64,000 nt of DNA, from contig NZ_CP009922.3 of NCBI RefSeq assembly GCF_000993785.3, positions 5,208,001 to 5,272,000 of the forward strand. Reading direction: 5' to 3'. The notes under the pieces are model-generated. The model made no database searches and was not told the origin of the DNA. It was given only the letters and a program-made list of their open reading frames with translations. How positions within the stretch are numbered: the stretch's first letter is position 1; the number at the start of each line of letters is the position of its first letter. The position numbers were made by a program, and so were the translations under genes. Shown here piece after piece: positions 8,462 to 17,257 of the stretch. This DNA is from Streptomyces xiamenensis (lineage in GTDB: Bacteria; Actinomycetota; Actinomycetes; Streptomycetales; Streptomycetaceae).

Positions 8462-10099
8462 TCAGTTCACGTTGACCACCACCGCATGCCGTCCGGTCGC
8501 GCCGTCGGGAACCGTGCCGACCCGGTCGGCGGTCTGGGTGGAGCCGGACCGGTCGGTGGCCCGTACCTCCAGGGAGTGCCGGCCCGGGGTGGCGTCCCAC
8601 ATCCACACCCACTGCCGCCAGGTGTCCACGCTGTCCTCCTCGGCGAGTTCGGCGTCCGACCAGGCTCCGCCGTCCACCCGCACCTCCACCCGGTCGATGC
8701 CGGTGCGCTGGGCCCAGGCCACACCCGCCACCGCGACCCGCCCGGCGGGCAGGGTGTCCAGGCCGCGCGGGGTGTCGATGCGGGACATGGTCTTGATGGG
8801 CGCCTCACGGGCCCAGCCCCGCTGCACCCAGTAGGGGTCGTACTCCTCGAAGGTGGTCAGCTCCAGCTCCGTCAGCCATTTGCAGGCGGAGACGTAGCCG
8901 TACAGGCCCGGTACCACCATGCGCACCGGGAAGCCGTTGACGAACGGCAGCGGTTCGCCGTTCATGCCGACCGCCAGCAGCGCGTCGCGGCCGTCCATCA
9001 CCGCCTCCACCGGGGAGCCCAGCGTCATGCCCTCCACCGACCGGGCGATCAGCTGATCGGCCGGGCCGCCCCGGGACGGCGGGCGTACCCCCGCCTCGGC
9101 GAGCAGTTCGGCCAGCCGCACCCCGATCCAGGAGGCGTTGCCGGTGTACCGGCCGCCCACCGGATTGGAGACGCAGGTGAGCGTGATGCGGCGCTCGACC
9201 AGTTCCCGTTCCAGCAGATCGGCGAACCCCAGCTCCAGCGGCCGGGTGACGCCCTTGCCGCGCACGGTCAGCCGCCAGCTCTCCGCGTCCACCCGGGGCA
9301 CGGTCAGAGCCGTGTCGATCCGGTAGAAGTCGCGGTTGGGGGTGATCAGCGGGCCCAGTCCCGGCACCCGCAGTTCGGCGCCGGTTGGGACGGTGCCCGC
9401 CCGGGAGGCGGGGGCGGGCAGGCTCAGCGCCGTACGGGAGGCCGCGGCACGAGCGCGCCCTGCCGCGTTCAGCCGCCGTCCCAGCAGGCCGGCTCCGGCG
9501 GACGCCGCGGCCACCGTGGTCGCCGCCACGACGAACCGCCGCCGTTCGAAGCCGGTCAGCACCCGTGCCGGCGCCTCGCCCTCCCGCTCCGACAGCCCTG
9601 GTGGGCCCGGCACCATCCGCAGGCTCGGGCCCACCAGGAGGTACAGCACCGTGGCCCCCGCGACCGCCCCCGCCAGCGAGGGGAGCGCGTCGGGCCCGGC
9701 GCCCTCGGGCCGGCCGGCCGCCACGACGGCGCCGAACAGCCCGAAGCCCAGTACGGCGAGCGCAGCGGCGCGGCGGAACCGCAGCGCCAGGACGCCCACC
9801 GTCACCGCGAACAGTCCGAGCAGGAGAAGGATGCCGAGCTGCAGCACCAGCTTGTCATTGGTGCCGAAGTTCTCGATCGCCCAGTCCTTGACCGGGGCCG
9901 GGGTGCGGTCGATGACCGCCCCGCCGACCGCGTTGACCGGCCGGGCCTCCTCACGGACCGCGGCGGCGGCCAGTTCCGCCACCGCCAGCGACGTGCCGGC
10001 GGCCAGCAGCCCGCACAGGGCTCCGGCCCCGGCCGGCGGAAGGATCTCCCGCAGCCGGGCCCGGCCCGTCATCGCGCTTGTTGTCCGCTCGTTGCTCAC
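8462..10099 (-). CDS. Membrane-bound sulfite-oxidase-like molybdoenzyme
   Basis: About 545 residues from the proposed GTG at 10099. Four hydrophobic helices lie in the first 175 residues, then a Tat-like FERRRFVVAA, then an oxidoreductase molybdopterin domain. The Mo-ligand Cys sits in LTCVSNPVGG, with RYTGNASWIGV after it. A C-terminal Ig-like Mo-co dimerisation domain follows (RTGIDRVEVRVDGG). The electron acceptor is unknown. In-frame starts exist at 10195, 10108, 10099 and 10072. The SigK-like -10 box covers 10107-10112, so the two longest forms could not be made from that promoter. GTG 10099 would be near-leaderless. Confidence 0.9.
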   Translation of the reverse strand: MSNERTTSAMTGRARLREILPPAGAGALCGLLAAGTSLAVAELAAAAVREEARPVNAVGGAVIDRTPAPVKDWAIENFGTNDKLVLQLGILLLLGLFAVTVGVLALRFRRAAALAVLGFGLFGAVVAAGRPEGAGPDALPSLAGAVAGATVLYLLVGPSLRMVPGPPGLSEREGEAPARVLTGFERRRFVVAATTVAAASAGAGLLGRRLNAAGRARAAASRTALSLPAPASRAGTVPTGAELRVPGLGPLITPNRDFYRIDTALTVPRVDAESWRLTVRGKGVTRPLELGFADLLERELVERRITLTCVSNPVGGRYTGNASWIGVRLAELLAEAGVRPPSRGGPADQLIARSVEGMTLGSPVEAVMDGRDALLAVGMNGEPLPFVNGFPVRMVVPGLYGYVSACKWLTELELTTFEEYDPYWVQRGWAREAPIKTMSRIDTPRGLDTLPAGRVAVAGVAWAQRTGIDRVEVRVDGGAWSDAELAEEDSVDTWRQWVWMWDATPGRHSLEVRATDRSGSTQTADRVGTVPDGATGRHAVVVNVN

Positions 10100-10106
10100 A
10101 TCCCCC

Positions 10107-10133
10107 ATTCGGTGCGACCGGGCGGACGGATGG
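10107..10133 (-). promoter_or_regulatory. SigK-type promoter, minus strand
   Basis: Reading the minus strand, CCATCC (10133-10128) is separated by 15 bases from CCGAAT (10112-10107). The flank gcgacCCATCC is shared with the divergent element 59 bases away. It faces the molybdoenzyme and fasciclin genes. As I recall, the mycobacterial SigK consensus is CCATCC then CCGAAT. The start point should fall near 10100. Confidence 0.75.
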
Positions 10134-10191
10134 GTCGCGAGCGCGAAAAAGAAAAGTCTCACCCCGCAGAGTGAAGACCGGAGACCGCGAC

Positions 10192-10218
10192 CCATCCGCG
10201 GGCCGACCGGCTCCGAAT
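10192..10218 (+). promoter_or_regulatory. SigK-type promoter, plus strand
   Basis: CCATCC at 10192-10197 and CCGAAT at 10213-10218, spacer 15, identical in form to the divergent element. Transcription should begin near 10225. This is 36 bases before the ATG of the FAD oxidoreductase, which has an AGGAGG ribosome site. It would drive the whole five-gene lipid operon. Confidence 0.78.
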
Positions 10219-10260
10219 GTCAGGCGACAAGTGCGCCGAACGCGGTTCAGGAGGAGCGAG

Positions 10261-11535
10261 ATGACGGGCACGGCACGCCGTACCGCGGTGGTGGGGGCGG
10301 GGGTCTCCGGACTCACCGCCGCCCATGTGCTCAGCAAACGGGACGAGGTGACGCTGTTCGAGGCGGACGGCAGGCTCGGCGGCCACGCGCACACCCACGA
10401 CGTGGCGGGCCCCGGACGCATGCACGCGGTGGACTCCGGATTCATCGTCCACAACGACCGCACCTATCCGCATCTGCTGCGGCTCTTCCGCGAACTGGGC
10501 GTGAGCACGCAGGAGTCGGAGATGAGCATGTCGGTGCGGTGCGAGGGCTGCGGCCTGGAGTACGCGGGGGCCCGCGGGCCGCGCGGCCTGTTCGCCCGGC
10601 CCGGTACGGCGCTGCGCCCCGCCGCGCTGCGGATGTTCGCGGAGGTGCCGCGCTTCCACCGCCGGGCCCGCGCCGTGCTGCGCTCCACCGCCGGTGACGC
10701 CGTCACCCTGGGGGAATTCCTGAGCGCGGGCGGCTTCTCCGGCTACTTCACCGGACACTTCATGACCCCGCTGGTGTCCGCCGTGTGGTCCTGCTCCCCG
10801 GAGACCGCGCTGCGCTACCCGGCGCGCTACCTCTTCCAGTTCCTGGACCACCACGGGCTGCTGTCCGTCACCGGCTCACCGGTGTGGCGGACCGTCACCG
10901 GCGGCTCGCGCAGCTACGTGGAGCGCGCCGCCAAACGGATCAACGCCGTCCGTACCGCCACCCCGGTGCGCACCGTGCGCCGCACCGGCGGGGGCGTGGA
11001 GATCACCACCGCCGACGGCGCGGCGCACTCCTTCGACTCCGTCGTCATCGCCACCCACGCCGACCAGGCGCTGCGCCTCCTCGCCGACCCGACCGACGCC
11101 GAACGCGAGGCGCTGGGCGCCTTCACCTACTCCCGCAACGCCACGGTGCTGCACACCGACACCTCGGTCCTGCCGCGCAGCCGGGCGGCGTCGGCCTCCT
11201 GGAACTATCTGCTGCCCGGCTGCCGGGCCCGACCGGAGCGGGTGACGGTCAGCTACGACATGACCCGGTTGCAGCGCCTGCCGCAGCAGCCGGGAGAGGA
11301 ACGCTACGTCGTGTCGCTGAACGCCGAGGACCGGATCGACCCCGGCCGGATTCTCGCCGGCATGGTGTACGAACACCCCGTCTACACCCCCGAGTCGGTC
11401 TCCGCGCAGCTGCGGCTGCCCGCGCTGAGCGGGCCGGTCACCGCCTACGCCGGCGCGTACCACGGCTGGGGCTTCCACGAGGACGGCTGCCGGTCGGGCG
11501 TGCTGGCCGCCGCCGCGCAGGGGGTGTCCTGGTGA
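10261..11535 (+). CDS. FAD/NAD(P)-dependent amine-oxidase-like oxidoreductase (Rv0449c-like)
   Basis: A 424-residue flavoprotein. The dinucleotide-binding VVGAGVSGLTAAH begins near residue 10, then the FEADGRLGGHAHT stretch. It is the counterpart of Rv0449c, the first gene of the mycobacterial SigK block. It is probably a flavin-dependent desaturase or oxidase acting on a lipid made with the methyltransferases downstream; the exact reaction is unknown. The AGGAGG site fixes the start. Its stop overlaps the GTG of the DUF1365 gene by 4 bases (GTGA). Confidence 0.92.
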   Translation: MTGTARRTAVVGAGVSGLTAAHVLSKRDEVTLFEADGRLGGHAHTHDVAGPGRMHAVDSGFIVHNDRTYPHLLRLFRELGVSTQESEMSMSVRCEGCGLEYAGARGPRGLFARPGTALRPAALRMFAEVPRFHRRARAVLRSTAGDAVTLGEFLSAGGFSGYFTGHFMTPLVSAVWSCSPETALRYPARYLFQFLDHHGLLSVTGSPVWRTVTGGSRSYVERAAKRINAVRTATPVRTVRRTGGGVEITTADGAAHSFDSVVIATHADQALRLLADPTDAEREALGAFTYSRNATVLHTDTSVLPRSRAASASWNYLLPGCRARPERVTVSYDMTRLQRLPQQPGEERYVVSLNAEDRIDPGRILAGMVYEHPVYTPESVSAQLRLPALSGPVTAYAGAYHGWGFHEDGCRSGVLAAAAQGVSW

Positions 11536-12418
11536 GCGACGGCCCGGCGGGCGAGGCACCGCCGGTACCCGCCCTGTACCGGTGCGAGATCCGTCATGCC
11601 CGGCGTTCCCCGCTGCGGCACACGCTGCGGCACCGCACCTATCTGTGGCTGATCGACCCGGCGGCCGTGCCGGTCCCGCCCCGCGGGCTGCGGGCTCTGG
11701 CACGCTTCGACCCGCGGGACCACTTCGACGGGACGGCCCCCAGCATCGCTGCCGGCCTGGAGCGCTTTCTGACGGACCAGGGGGAGCCGCTGCCCGGCGG
11801 CCCCACGCTGATGCTCGCCCACGCCAGGGTGTTCGGCTACGTGTTCAACCCGCTGACGCTCTACTGGTGCCATCACCGCGACGGCTCCCTGGCCTGCGTC
11901 GTCGCCGAGGTCCACAACACCTACGGGAAGCGGCACGCCTACCTGCTGCACCCCGACGGCGCCGGGCGGGCGGTGACGGACAAGAGCCTCGCCGTCTCGC
12001 CGTTCTTCACGGTCGCCGGACGGTACCGGATGCGGCTGCCGGTGCCCGGCGACCGGCTGCGGCTGACCGTCACCCTCGATCAGCCCGGCGAGAAGCCGTT
12101 CACCGCCGCCGTCACCGGTATCCGGCGGCCCGCCGGCGCCCGGGGCTGCTGCGCGCCGCCACCCGGCACCCGTGGTCCACCCTCGCCGTCTCCGCCGCCA
12201 TCCGTGCCCACGGCATCACCCTGTACCTGCGCGGGCTGCGGGTACGCCGGCACGACCCCGTCCCCGAGCGGCACGACCCCGTACCGGAGCGATCCCACGC
12301 GTCCGGCCCGCCGGACGGCCCCGCCTCCGGCGGCAGCACGGCCGGGCACCGCACCGGCCCGCCCCACGCCCACACCCACGACCCCGACCCCCGCCGTCCC
12401 CAGCGAGGCAGCACATGA
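11532..12418 (+). pseudogene. DUF1365 gene (Rv0448c-like), apparent one-base frameshift
   Basis: The GTG start overlaps the previous stop. The first 203 or so residues are a normal DUF1365 protein, with HARVFGYVFNPLTLYWCH and VHNTYGKRHAYLL. Near 12141-12145 (cgggg) the frame breaks. The family continuation (GLLRAATRHPWSTLAV, then RAHGITLYLRGLRV) is read one base back and ends at 12418, where it overlaps the next ATG by 4 bases. Adding one base gives exactly 296 codons, so a one-base loss explains it. It may be a sequencing error in a G run. If real, the C-terminal quarter is lost. A tandem HDPVPER repeat lies near the end. Confidence 0.8.
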
Positions 12419-13680
12419 ACCGGCTCACCCCCTCCCACCCCCTGCCCGTCGATCCCGTCACCTGGCCGGACGTCGCCGCCGTGCCCGCCGCCTCCCGGCC
12501 GCGCGTCGCGGTCACCGAACGACTGGTACGGCGCGCCGTCTCCCGACTGCCGCTGCGCGTCGTCACCCCGGACGGCCCGCTGCCGGGGCCTGGCGGCCCG
12601 CGCATCGAGATCCACGACCCCGTGGCGTTCCACCGGCGCCTGGGCACCAGCGGCACCATCGGCTTCGGCGAGTCCTACCTCGCCGGCGAGTGGGACGCCC
12701 CCGACCTGGTCGCCGCGCTCACCGTGGTGGCCGGCCACGCCGGCGCCCTGATCCCGGCGCCGCTCCAGCGGCTGCGCGGCTGGTGGGCCCCGCCCCAGCC
12801 GGCCTCGCAGCACAACGCACCCGACGACGCGCGCGAGAACATCCGCCGTCACTACGACCTGTCCAACGACCTCTTCGCCCTCTTCCTCGACCCCACCCTC
12901 ACCTACTCCTCGGCCGTCTTCCGCACTCTGCCCGCCCGCTGGGACCAGCTGGAGCAGGCCCAGCACCGCAAGATCGACCGACTGCTGGACCTGGCCGGGG
13001 CCGGACCGGGAACCCGGCTGCTGGAGATCGGCACCGGCTGGGGTGAACTGGCCGTGCGCGCCGCCCGGCGCGGCGCGCACGTCGACACCATCACGCTGTC
13101 CGCCGCCCAGCGCGATCTCGCGCTGCGCAAGGTGGCCGAGGCCGGAGTCGCCGACCGGGTGGAGATCCGGCTCCAGGACTACCGCGACCTGTCCGCCGGT
13201 CCCGGCGCGGGCTACGACGCCGTCGTCAGCGTCGAGATGATCGAGGCCGTCGGCGTACGCGGCTGGCCCGGCTACTTCCGGGCCCTGGACCGGGTGCTGG
13301 CCCCCGGCGGCCGGATCGCCCTGCAGGCCATCACCATGCCCCACGACCGGATGGTGGCCTCCCACACCACCCACACCTGGATCCAGAAGTACATCTTTCC
13401 CGGCGGGCAACTGCCCTCCACCGAGGCCATCACCGACGGCGCCGCCCGGCACGCGGGGCTGACCGTCGCCCGCCGCGAGCGCTACGGCCCGCACTACGCC
13501 GAGACCCTGCGGCTGTGGCGCGAACGCTTCACCGAACAGGCCCCGGCCGTCGAGGGGCTGGGGTTCGACGACACCTTCCGCCGCATGTGGACCTTCTATC
13601 TCGCCTACTGCGAGGCCGGATTCCGCTCCGGCTACCTCGACGTCCAGCAGTTCCAGCTCCTCAAGGGAGGCCCCCGATGA
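12415..13680 (+). CDS. Cyclopropane-fatty-acyl-phospholipid synthase-like methyltransferase 1 (UfaA1-like)
   Basis: A 421-residue SAM-dependent methyltransferase of the CFA synthase family. It has an N-terminal lipid-binding domain with GTSGTIGFGESYLAGEWD. Next is the family signature RRHYDLSNDLFALFLD near residue 144, then SAM motif I LLEIGTGWGEL. It probably transfers a methyl or methylene group to an unsaturated acyl chain. It corresponds to Rv0447c (ufaA1). Both ends overlap neighbours by 4 bases, so translation is coupled through the operon. Confidence 0.9.
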   Translation: MNRLTPSHPLPVDPVTWPDVAAVPAASRPRVAVTERLVRRAVSRLPLRVVTPDGPLPGPGGPRIEIHDPVAFHRRLGTSGTIGFGESYLAGEWDAPDLVAALTVVAGHAGALIPAPLQRLRGWWAPPQPASQHNAPDDARENIRRHYDLSNDLFALFLDPTLTYSSAVFRTLPARWDQLEQAQHRKIDRLLDLAGAGPGTRLLEIGTGWGELAVRAARRGAHVDTITLSAAQRDLALRKVAEAGVADRVEIRLQDYRDLSAGPGAGYDAVVSVEMIEAVGVRGWPGYFRALDRVLAPGGRIALQAITMPHDRMVASHTTHTWIQKYIFPGGQLPSTEAITDGAARHAGLTVARRERYGPHYAETLRLWRERFTEQAPAVEGLGFDDTFRRMWTFYLAYCEAGFRSGYLDVQQFQLLKGGPR

Positions 13681-14966
13681 CCGCCGCAGCCCGCCTCGCC
13701 CCGCTGTTGCACCAGCTCTTCGCCGGCCGGCCGCCCGTCCGGCTGCGCGCCTGGGACGGTTCGGAGACCGGGCCCGCGCACGCCCCGACAGTGGTGCTGC
13801 GCAATCGCCGGGCGCTGCGCAGACTGCTGTGGCAGCCCGGTGAACTCGGGCTCGCCGACGCCTACATCTGCGGTGATCTGGACGTGGAGGGCGACCTCGG
13901 CACATCCCTGCGCACCGTGTGGACGGCCGCCCGCGAGGATCGGCTGACCCCACCGCGGCTGACGGTGGCCGACCGGGCGAGGATGGTGAGCACCCTCGCC
14001 GCCCTGGGCGCGCTGGGCCCCCGGCCGCCCGCCCCCGCCGGAGGGGCGCGGCTGCGCGGCGTCCCGCACAGCCGCTCGCGCGACCGCCAGGCGATCGCCC
14101 ACCACTACGACCTGTCCAACGACTTCTACGCCCGGCTGCTCGACCCTTCCATGGCCTACTCGTGCGGCTACTGGCGCGGCCACCCCGAGGACCGGGCGTA
14201 CGGCGTCGCCGACGCCCAGCGCGACAAGCTCGAACTGATCTGCCGCAAGCTGGCGTTGCGCCCCGGGATGCGGCTGCTCGATGTCGGCTGCGGCTGGGGC
14301 TCGCTGAGCCTTTACGCCGCGCAGGAGTACAAGGCCCAGGTCACCGCCGTCACGCTCTCCGCCGAACAGGCGCGGCACGTACGGGCGGAGGTCGAGCACC
14401 GCGGGCTCACCGAGTGGGTGGACGTCCAGCTGTGCCACTACCGCGACATCCGCGGCGGCTGGTACGAGGCGGTCACCTCGATCGAGATGGGCGAACACGT
14501 CGGCGACGAGGAGTACCCGCGGTTCGCCTCCCTGCTGCACGGCATGCTGCGGCCCCACGGGCGGCTGCTGCTCCAGCAGATGTCGCGGGGGTCGCACGTG
14601 CCGGCCGGCGGACCGTTCATCGAGACCTACATCGCGCCCGACATGCACATGCGGCCGGTGGGGCAGACCGTGGGGATGCTGGAGTCCGCCGGTCTCGAGG
14701 TGCGCTCGGTGGAGGCACTGCGCGAGCACTACGTGCGCACGGTGGCCGCCTGGCTCGCCACCCTGGAGCGTGAGTGGGCCGACTTCGCCGCCCTGGTGGG
14801 TGAGCGCACCTGCCGGGTCTGGCGGCTGTATCTCACCGGCGCAGCATTGGCGTTCGAACAGCGGAGGATGGGCGTGGACCAGATTCTCGCGGTGCGTCCC
14901 GGGGACGCCGGCGGCAGCGGCATGGAGCCGACGCCCGCCGACTGGTACCGGGCGGGCGAGCGGTGA
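13677..14966 (+). CDS. Cyclopropane-fatty-acyl-phospholipid synthase-like methyltransferase 2
   Basis: A 429-residue second member of the same family, clearly diverged from the first. It has AHHYDLSNDFYARLLDPSMAYSCGYW, split here as AHHYDLSNDFYARL and DPSMAYSCGYW, and SAM motif I LLDVGCGWGSLSLYA. A GDLDVEGDLG stretch lies in the N-terminal domain. The mycobacterial block as I recall it has only one such gene, so this is an added step or a second substrate. ATGA overlap upstream and GTGA overlap downstream. Confidence 0.9.
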   Translation: MTAAARLAPLLHQLFAGRPPVRLRAWDGSETGPAHAPTVVLRNRRALRRLLWQPGELGLADAYICGDLDVEGDLGTSLRTVWTAAREDRLTPPRLTVADRARMVSTLAALGALGPRPPAPAGGARLRGVPHSRSRDRQAIAHHYDLSNDFYARLLDPSMAYSCGYWRGHPEDRAYGVADAQRDKLELICRKLALRPGMRLLDVGCGWGSLSLYAAQEYKAQVTAVTLSAEQARHVRAEVEHRGLTEWVDVQLCHYRDIRGGWYEAVTSIEMGEHVGDEEYPRFASLLHGMLRPHGRLLLQQMSRGSHVPAGGPFIETYIAPDMHMRPVGQTVGMLESAGLEVRSVEALREHYVRTVAAWLATLEREWADFAALVGERTCRVWRLYLTGAALAFEQRRMGVDQILAVRPGDAGGSGMEPTPADWYRAGER

Positions 14967-15787
14967 GCGGCCTTCCCTGGGCGGATCTCGCCCGCAACGC
15001 GGCGCTGTCGGCCGTCGTCCTGCTCGTCCTCATGGCGGCGACCTTCGCGGTGGCCATGGCGAAGGGCGGGCTGCACCGGGTGGTGGACAGCGCCTGGGGC
15101 CTGGGCTTCGCCGCGCTGGCCGTGGCGGGCTGGATCGCCTCCACCGGCCGGGGCGACGACGCCCACCGGCTGCTGGTGGCCGTGCTCACGGCGGTGTGGG
15201 GCCTGCGGCTGGCGGCGCACATCGCCTGGCGCGGCCGGGGGCACGGGGAGGACCCGCGCTACGCCCGGATGCTGGACAAGGCCCCCGGCAACCGGCACGT
15301 GTACGCGCTGCGCAAGGTGTACCTGCTCCAGGGGGTGCTGATCCTGCTGGTGTCGGCGCCGGTGCAGATCGCGCTGTACGCGGGGGCACCGCCGCTGCCG
15401 CTCACCGTGGCGGCCATCGCCCTGTGGGCGCTGGGGATGTTCTTCGAGGCGGTCGGGGACCGTCAGCTGGCGCGGTTCCGGGCCGATCCGGCGAACCGGG
15501 GCCGGCTGATGGACCGTGGGCTGTGGAGCTGGACCCGGCACCCCAACTACTTCGGCGACTTCGCCGTGTGGTGGGGGCTGTACCTGCTGGCCTGCTCGGG
15601 ATGGACGGCGGCGCTGGTGGCGCTGCCCGCTCCGCTGGTGATGAGCGCGCTGCTGATCTTCGGCAGCGGCAAGGCCCTGCTGGAGCGGCGGATGGCGGAC
15701 CGGCCCGGCTGGGCCGCGTACGCCGCCCGCACCAGCGGCTTCTTCCCCCGCCCGCCGCGCCGCCCGCGTGCCCCGGCGGACGGGTGA
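14963..15787 (+). CDS. DUF1295 membrane protein (Rv0446c-like, steroid-reductase fold)
   Basis: A 274-residue integral membrane protein with 6-7 helices. It carries the C-terminal signature of the steroid 5-alpha-reductase/isoprenylcysteine-methyltransferase fold: LWSWTRHPNYFGDFAVWWGLYL. It probably reduces or modifies a lipid intermediate with NAD(P)H. It is the last gene of the operon, and its GTG overlaps the previous stop. A strong hairpin follows it. Confidence 0.88.
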   Translation: MSGLPWADLARNAALSAVVLLVLMAATFAVAMAKGGLHRVVDSAWGLGFAALAVAGWIASTGRGDDAHRLLVAVLTAVWGLRLAAHIAWRGRGHGEDPRYARMLDKAPGNRHVYALRKVYLLQGVLILLVSAPVQIALYAGAPPLPLTVAAIALWALGMFFEAVGDRQLARFRADPANRGRLMDRGLWSWTRHPNYFGDFAVWWGLYLLACSGWTAALVALPAPLVMSALLIFGSGKALLERRMADRPGWAAYAARTSGFFPRPPRRPRAPADG

Positions 15788-15816
15788 CCGGCTGACCGAA
15801 TGACCGGCTGAACCCC

Positions 15817-15867
15817 GCGGCCCGGTACGGCGGAAGGAGATCCACCTCCTCCGCCGTACCGGGCCGC
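15817..15867. terminator. Bidirectional terminator
   Basis: A perfect 18-bp stem pairs 15817-15834 with 15850-15867. Four more pairs form inside it after a single bulge. It lies between the convergent ends of the lipid operon and the photolyase gene and can stop transcription from both sides. Confidence 0.85.
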
Positions 15868-15875
15868 GACCGTGC

Positions 15876-17240
15876 TCATTCCCTGTGCCGCGCCGTCAGG
15901 AAACGGTCCCGGGAGACGGCCAGGTCCACCAGCGGCGCGGGGTAGCCGCCGGCGCGCAGCTTCGAGGCGTCCAGCTTCCACGGCTCGTGCACCGCGGAGC
16001 CGCCCACCCCGGCCAGTTCCGGCACCCAGCGCCGCACATACGCGCCGTCCGGGTCGTAACGCCGGCCCTGCGTCACCGGGTTGAGCACCCGGTTGGGGCG
16101 GGTGTCCGTCCCGGTGCCCGCCACCCACTGCCAGTTCAGCTGGTTGTTCGCCATGTCGCCGTCCACCAGCAGCCGCAGGAAGTGCCGGGCGCCCTCGCGC
16201 CAGTCGGCGTACAGCGTCTTGGTGAGGAAGCTGCCCACCAGCAGCCGCCCCCGGTTGTGCATCCATCCCTCGTGCGCGAGCTGCCGCATCGCGGCGTCCA
16301 CGATCGGGTAGCCGGTGCGGCCCTCGCGCCAGGCGGTCAGCTCCCGCTCGTCGTGCCGCCACCGGTCGCCCCGGGGCCGGTAGTCGGCCCACGACGCGTC
16401 CGGCCGGGCCGCCAGCACCTGGTGGTGGAAGTCCCGCCAGGCCAGCTGCCGTACGAACGCCTCCGCGCCCGTCCCACCGTGCCGCAGCGCCCGGTGCGTC
16501 AGTTCGGACGCCGACAGGCAGCCGAAGTGCAGGTACGGCGAGAGCCGCGAGGTGGCGTCGCCCGCCAGGTCGTCGTGCCGCTCCTCGTACGCGTCGACGT
16601 CCGAGCGCAGCCAGGCCGTCATCCGCCGGCGGCCCTCCGTTTCACCGCCGCGCGGCACGCCGGGGGAGACCCCGGTGACCGCGCCGCGCTCCGGCGGCCC
16701 CTGGCCCTTGGCCGTGTCCGGCACCCGGATCCGGCGCGGCGCGGGCAGCGGGGCGTCCCGTACGCTCTCCCGCCAGCGGCGGTGGTACGGCGTGAACACC
16801 GCGAAGTGGTCCCGCCCGGCCGGGGTGACCGCGCCCGGCGGCACCGCCGTCACGGCGCCGTCGTGCACCCGCAGCGGGCAGCGCAGTTCCTCCAGCGCGG
16901 CCCGCAGCCGCTCCTCGCGGCGCCGCGCGTACGCGCTCACCCCGGCGGACAGGTGCACCTCGCCCGCGCCGGTGTCCCGCACCACCGTGCACACCTCCTC
17001 GACCACGTCCCCCTCGCGCACCACGAGCCGGCCGCCGCGCTCGCGCAGCCCGGCGTCCAGGTCGGTGAGCGCGTCGGCCAGGAACGCGAGCCGGTTGGGC
17101 GTGGCGAAGCCGGCTCCGTCCACGCCCCGGTCACGGACGAACAGCGGCACCACCGCGTCGGCGGCGCGCTGGGCCGCATGCAGCGCGGGATGGTCGCGCA
17201 GCCGCAGATCACTGGTGAACACAACCACGGCGACATCCAT
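15876..17240 (-). CDS. phr: Deoxyribodipyrimidine photolyase (class I type)
   Basis: A 454-residue photolyase. The N-terminal antenna domain begins VVVFTSDLRLRDHPAL. The FAD domain carries RLSPYLHFGCLS, WRDFHHQVLA and MHNRGRLLVGSFLTK. A QLNWQWVAGTGTD run follows, then the NPVTQGRRYDPDG run. It repairs pyrimidine dimers using light. It follows rskA by 17 bases on the same strand, so it is the third gene of the sigK operon. That arrangement links repair to the SigK signal. Confidence 0.92.
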   Translation of the reverse strand: MDVAVVVFTSDLRLRDHPALHAAQRAADAVVPLFVRDRGVDGAGFATPNRLAFLADALTDLDAGLRERGGRLVVREGDVVEEVCTVVRDTGAGEVHLSAGVSAYARRREERLRAALEELRCPLRVHDGAVTAVPPGAVTPAGRDHFAVFTPYHRRWRESVRDAPLPAPRRIRVPDTAKGQGPPERGAVTGVSPGVPRGGETEGRRRMTAWLRSDVDAYEERHDDLAGDATSRLSPYLHFGCLSASELTHRALRHGGTGAEAFVRQLAWRDFHHQVLAARPDASWADYRPRGDRWRHDERELTAWREGRTGYPIVDAAMRQLAHEGWMHNRGRLLVGSFLTKTLYADWREGARHFLRLLVDGDMANNQLNWQWVAGTGTDTRPNRVLNPVTQGRRYDPDGAYVRRWVPELAGVGGSAVHEPWKLDASKLRAGGYPAPLVDLAVSRDRFLTARHRE

Positions 17241-17257
17241 CGTCCGGTCGCTCCTCG

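Noticed and set aside
10785..13046. A 753-codon frame spanning three operon genes
   Set aside because: Only its DUF1365 part has family sense. The rest is Arg/Pro-rich out-of-frame reading through the methyltransferase, made possible by the frameshift near 12141.
10261..15787. Specialised-metabolite gene cluster
   Set aside because: Gene content and order match the conserved SigK lipid block, and no synthase, transporter or tailoring set of a typical cluster is present.
15775..15801. A fourth SigK-type promoter near CCGAAT at 15796-15801
   Set aside because: No CCATCC lies 15-17 bases upstream and no gene starts downstream.
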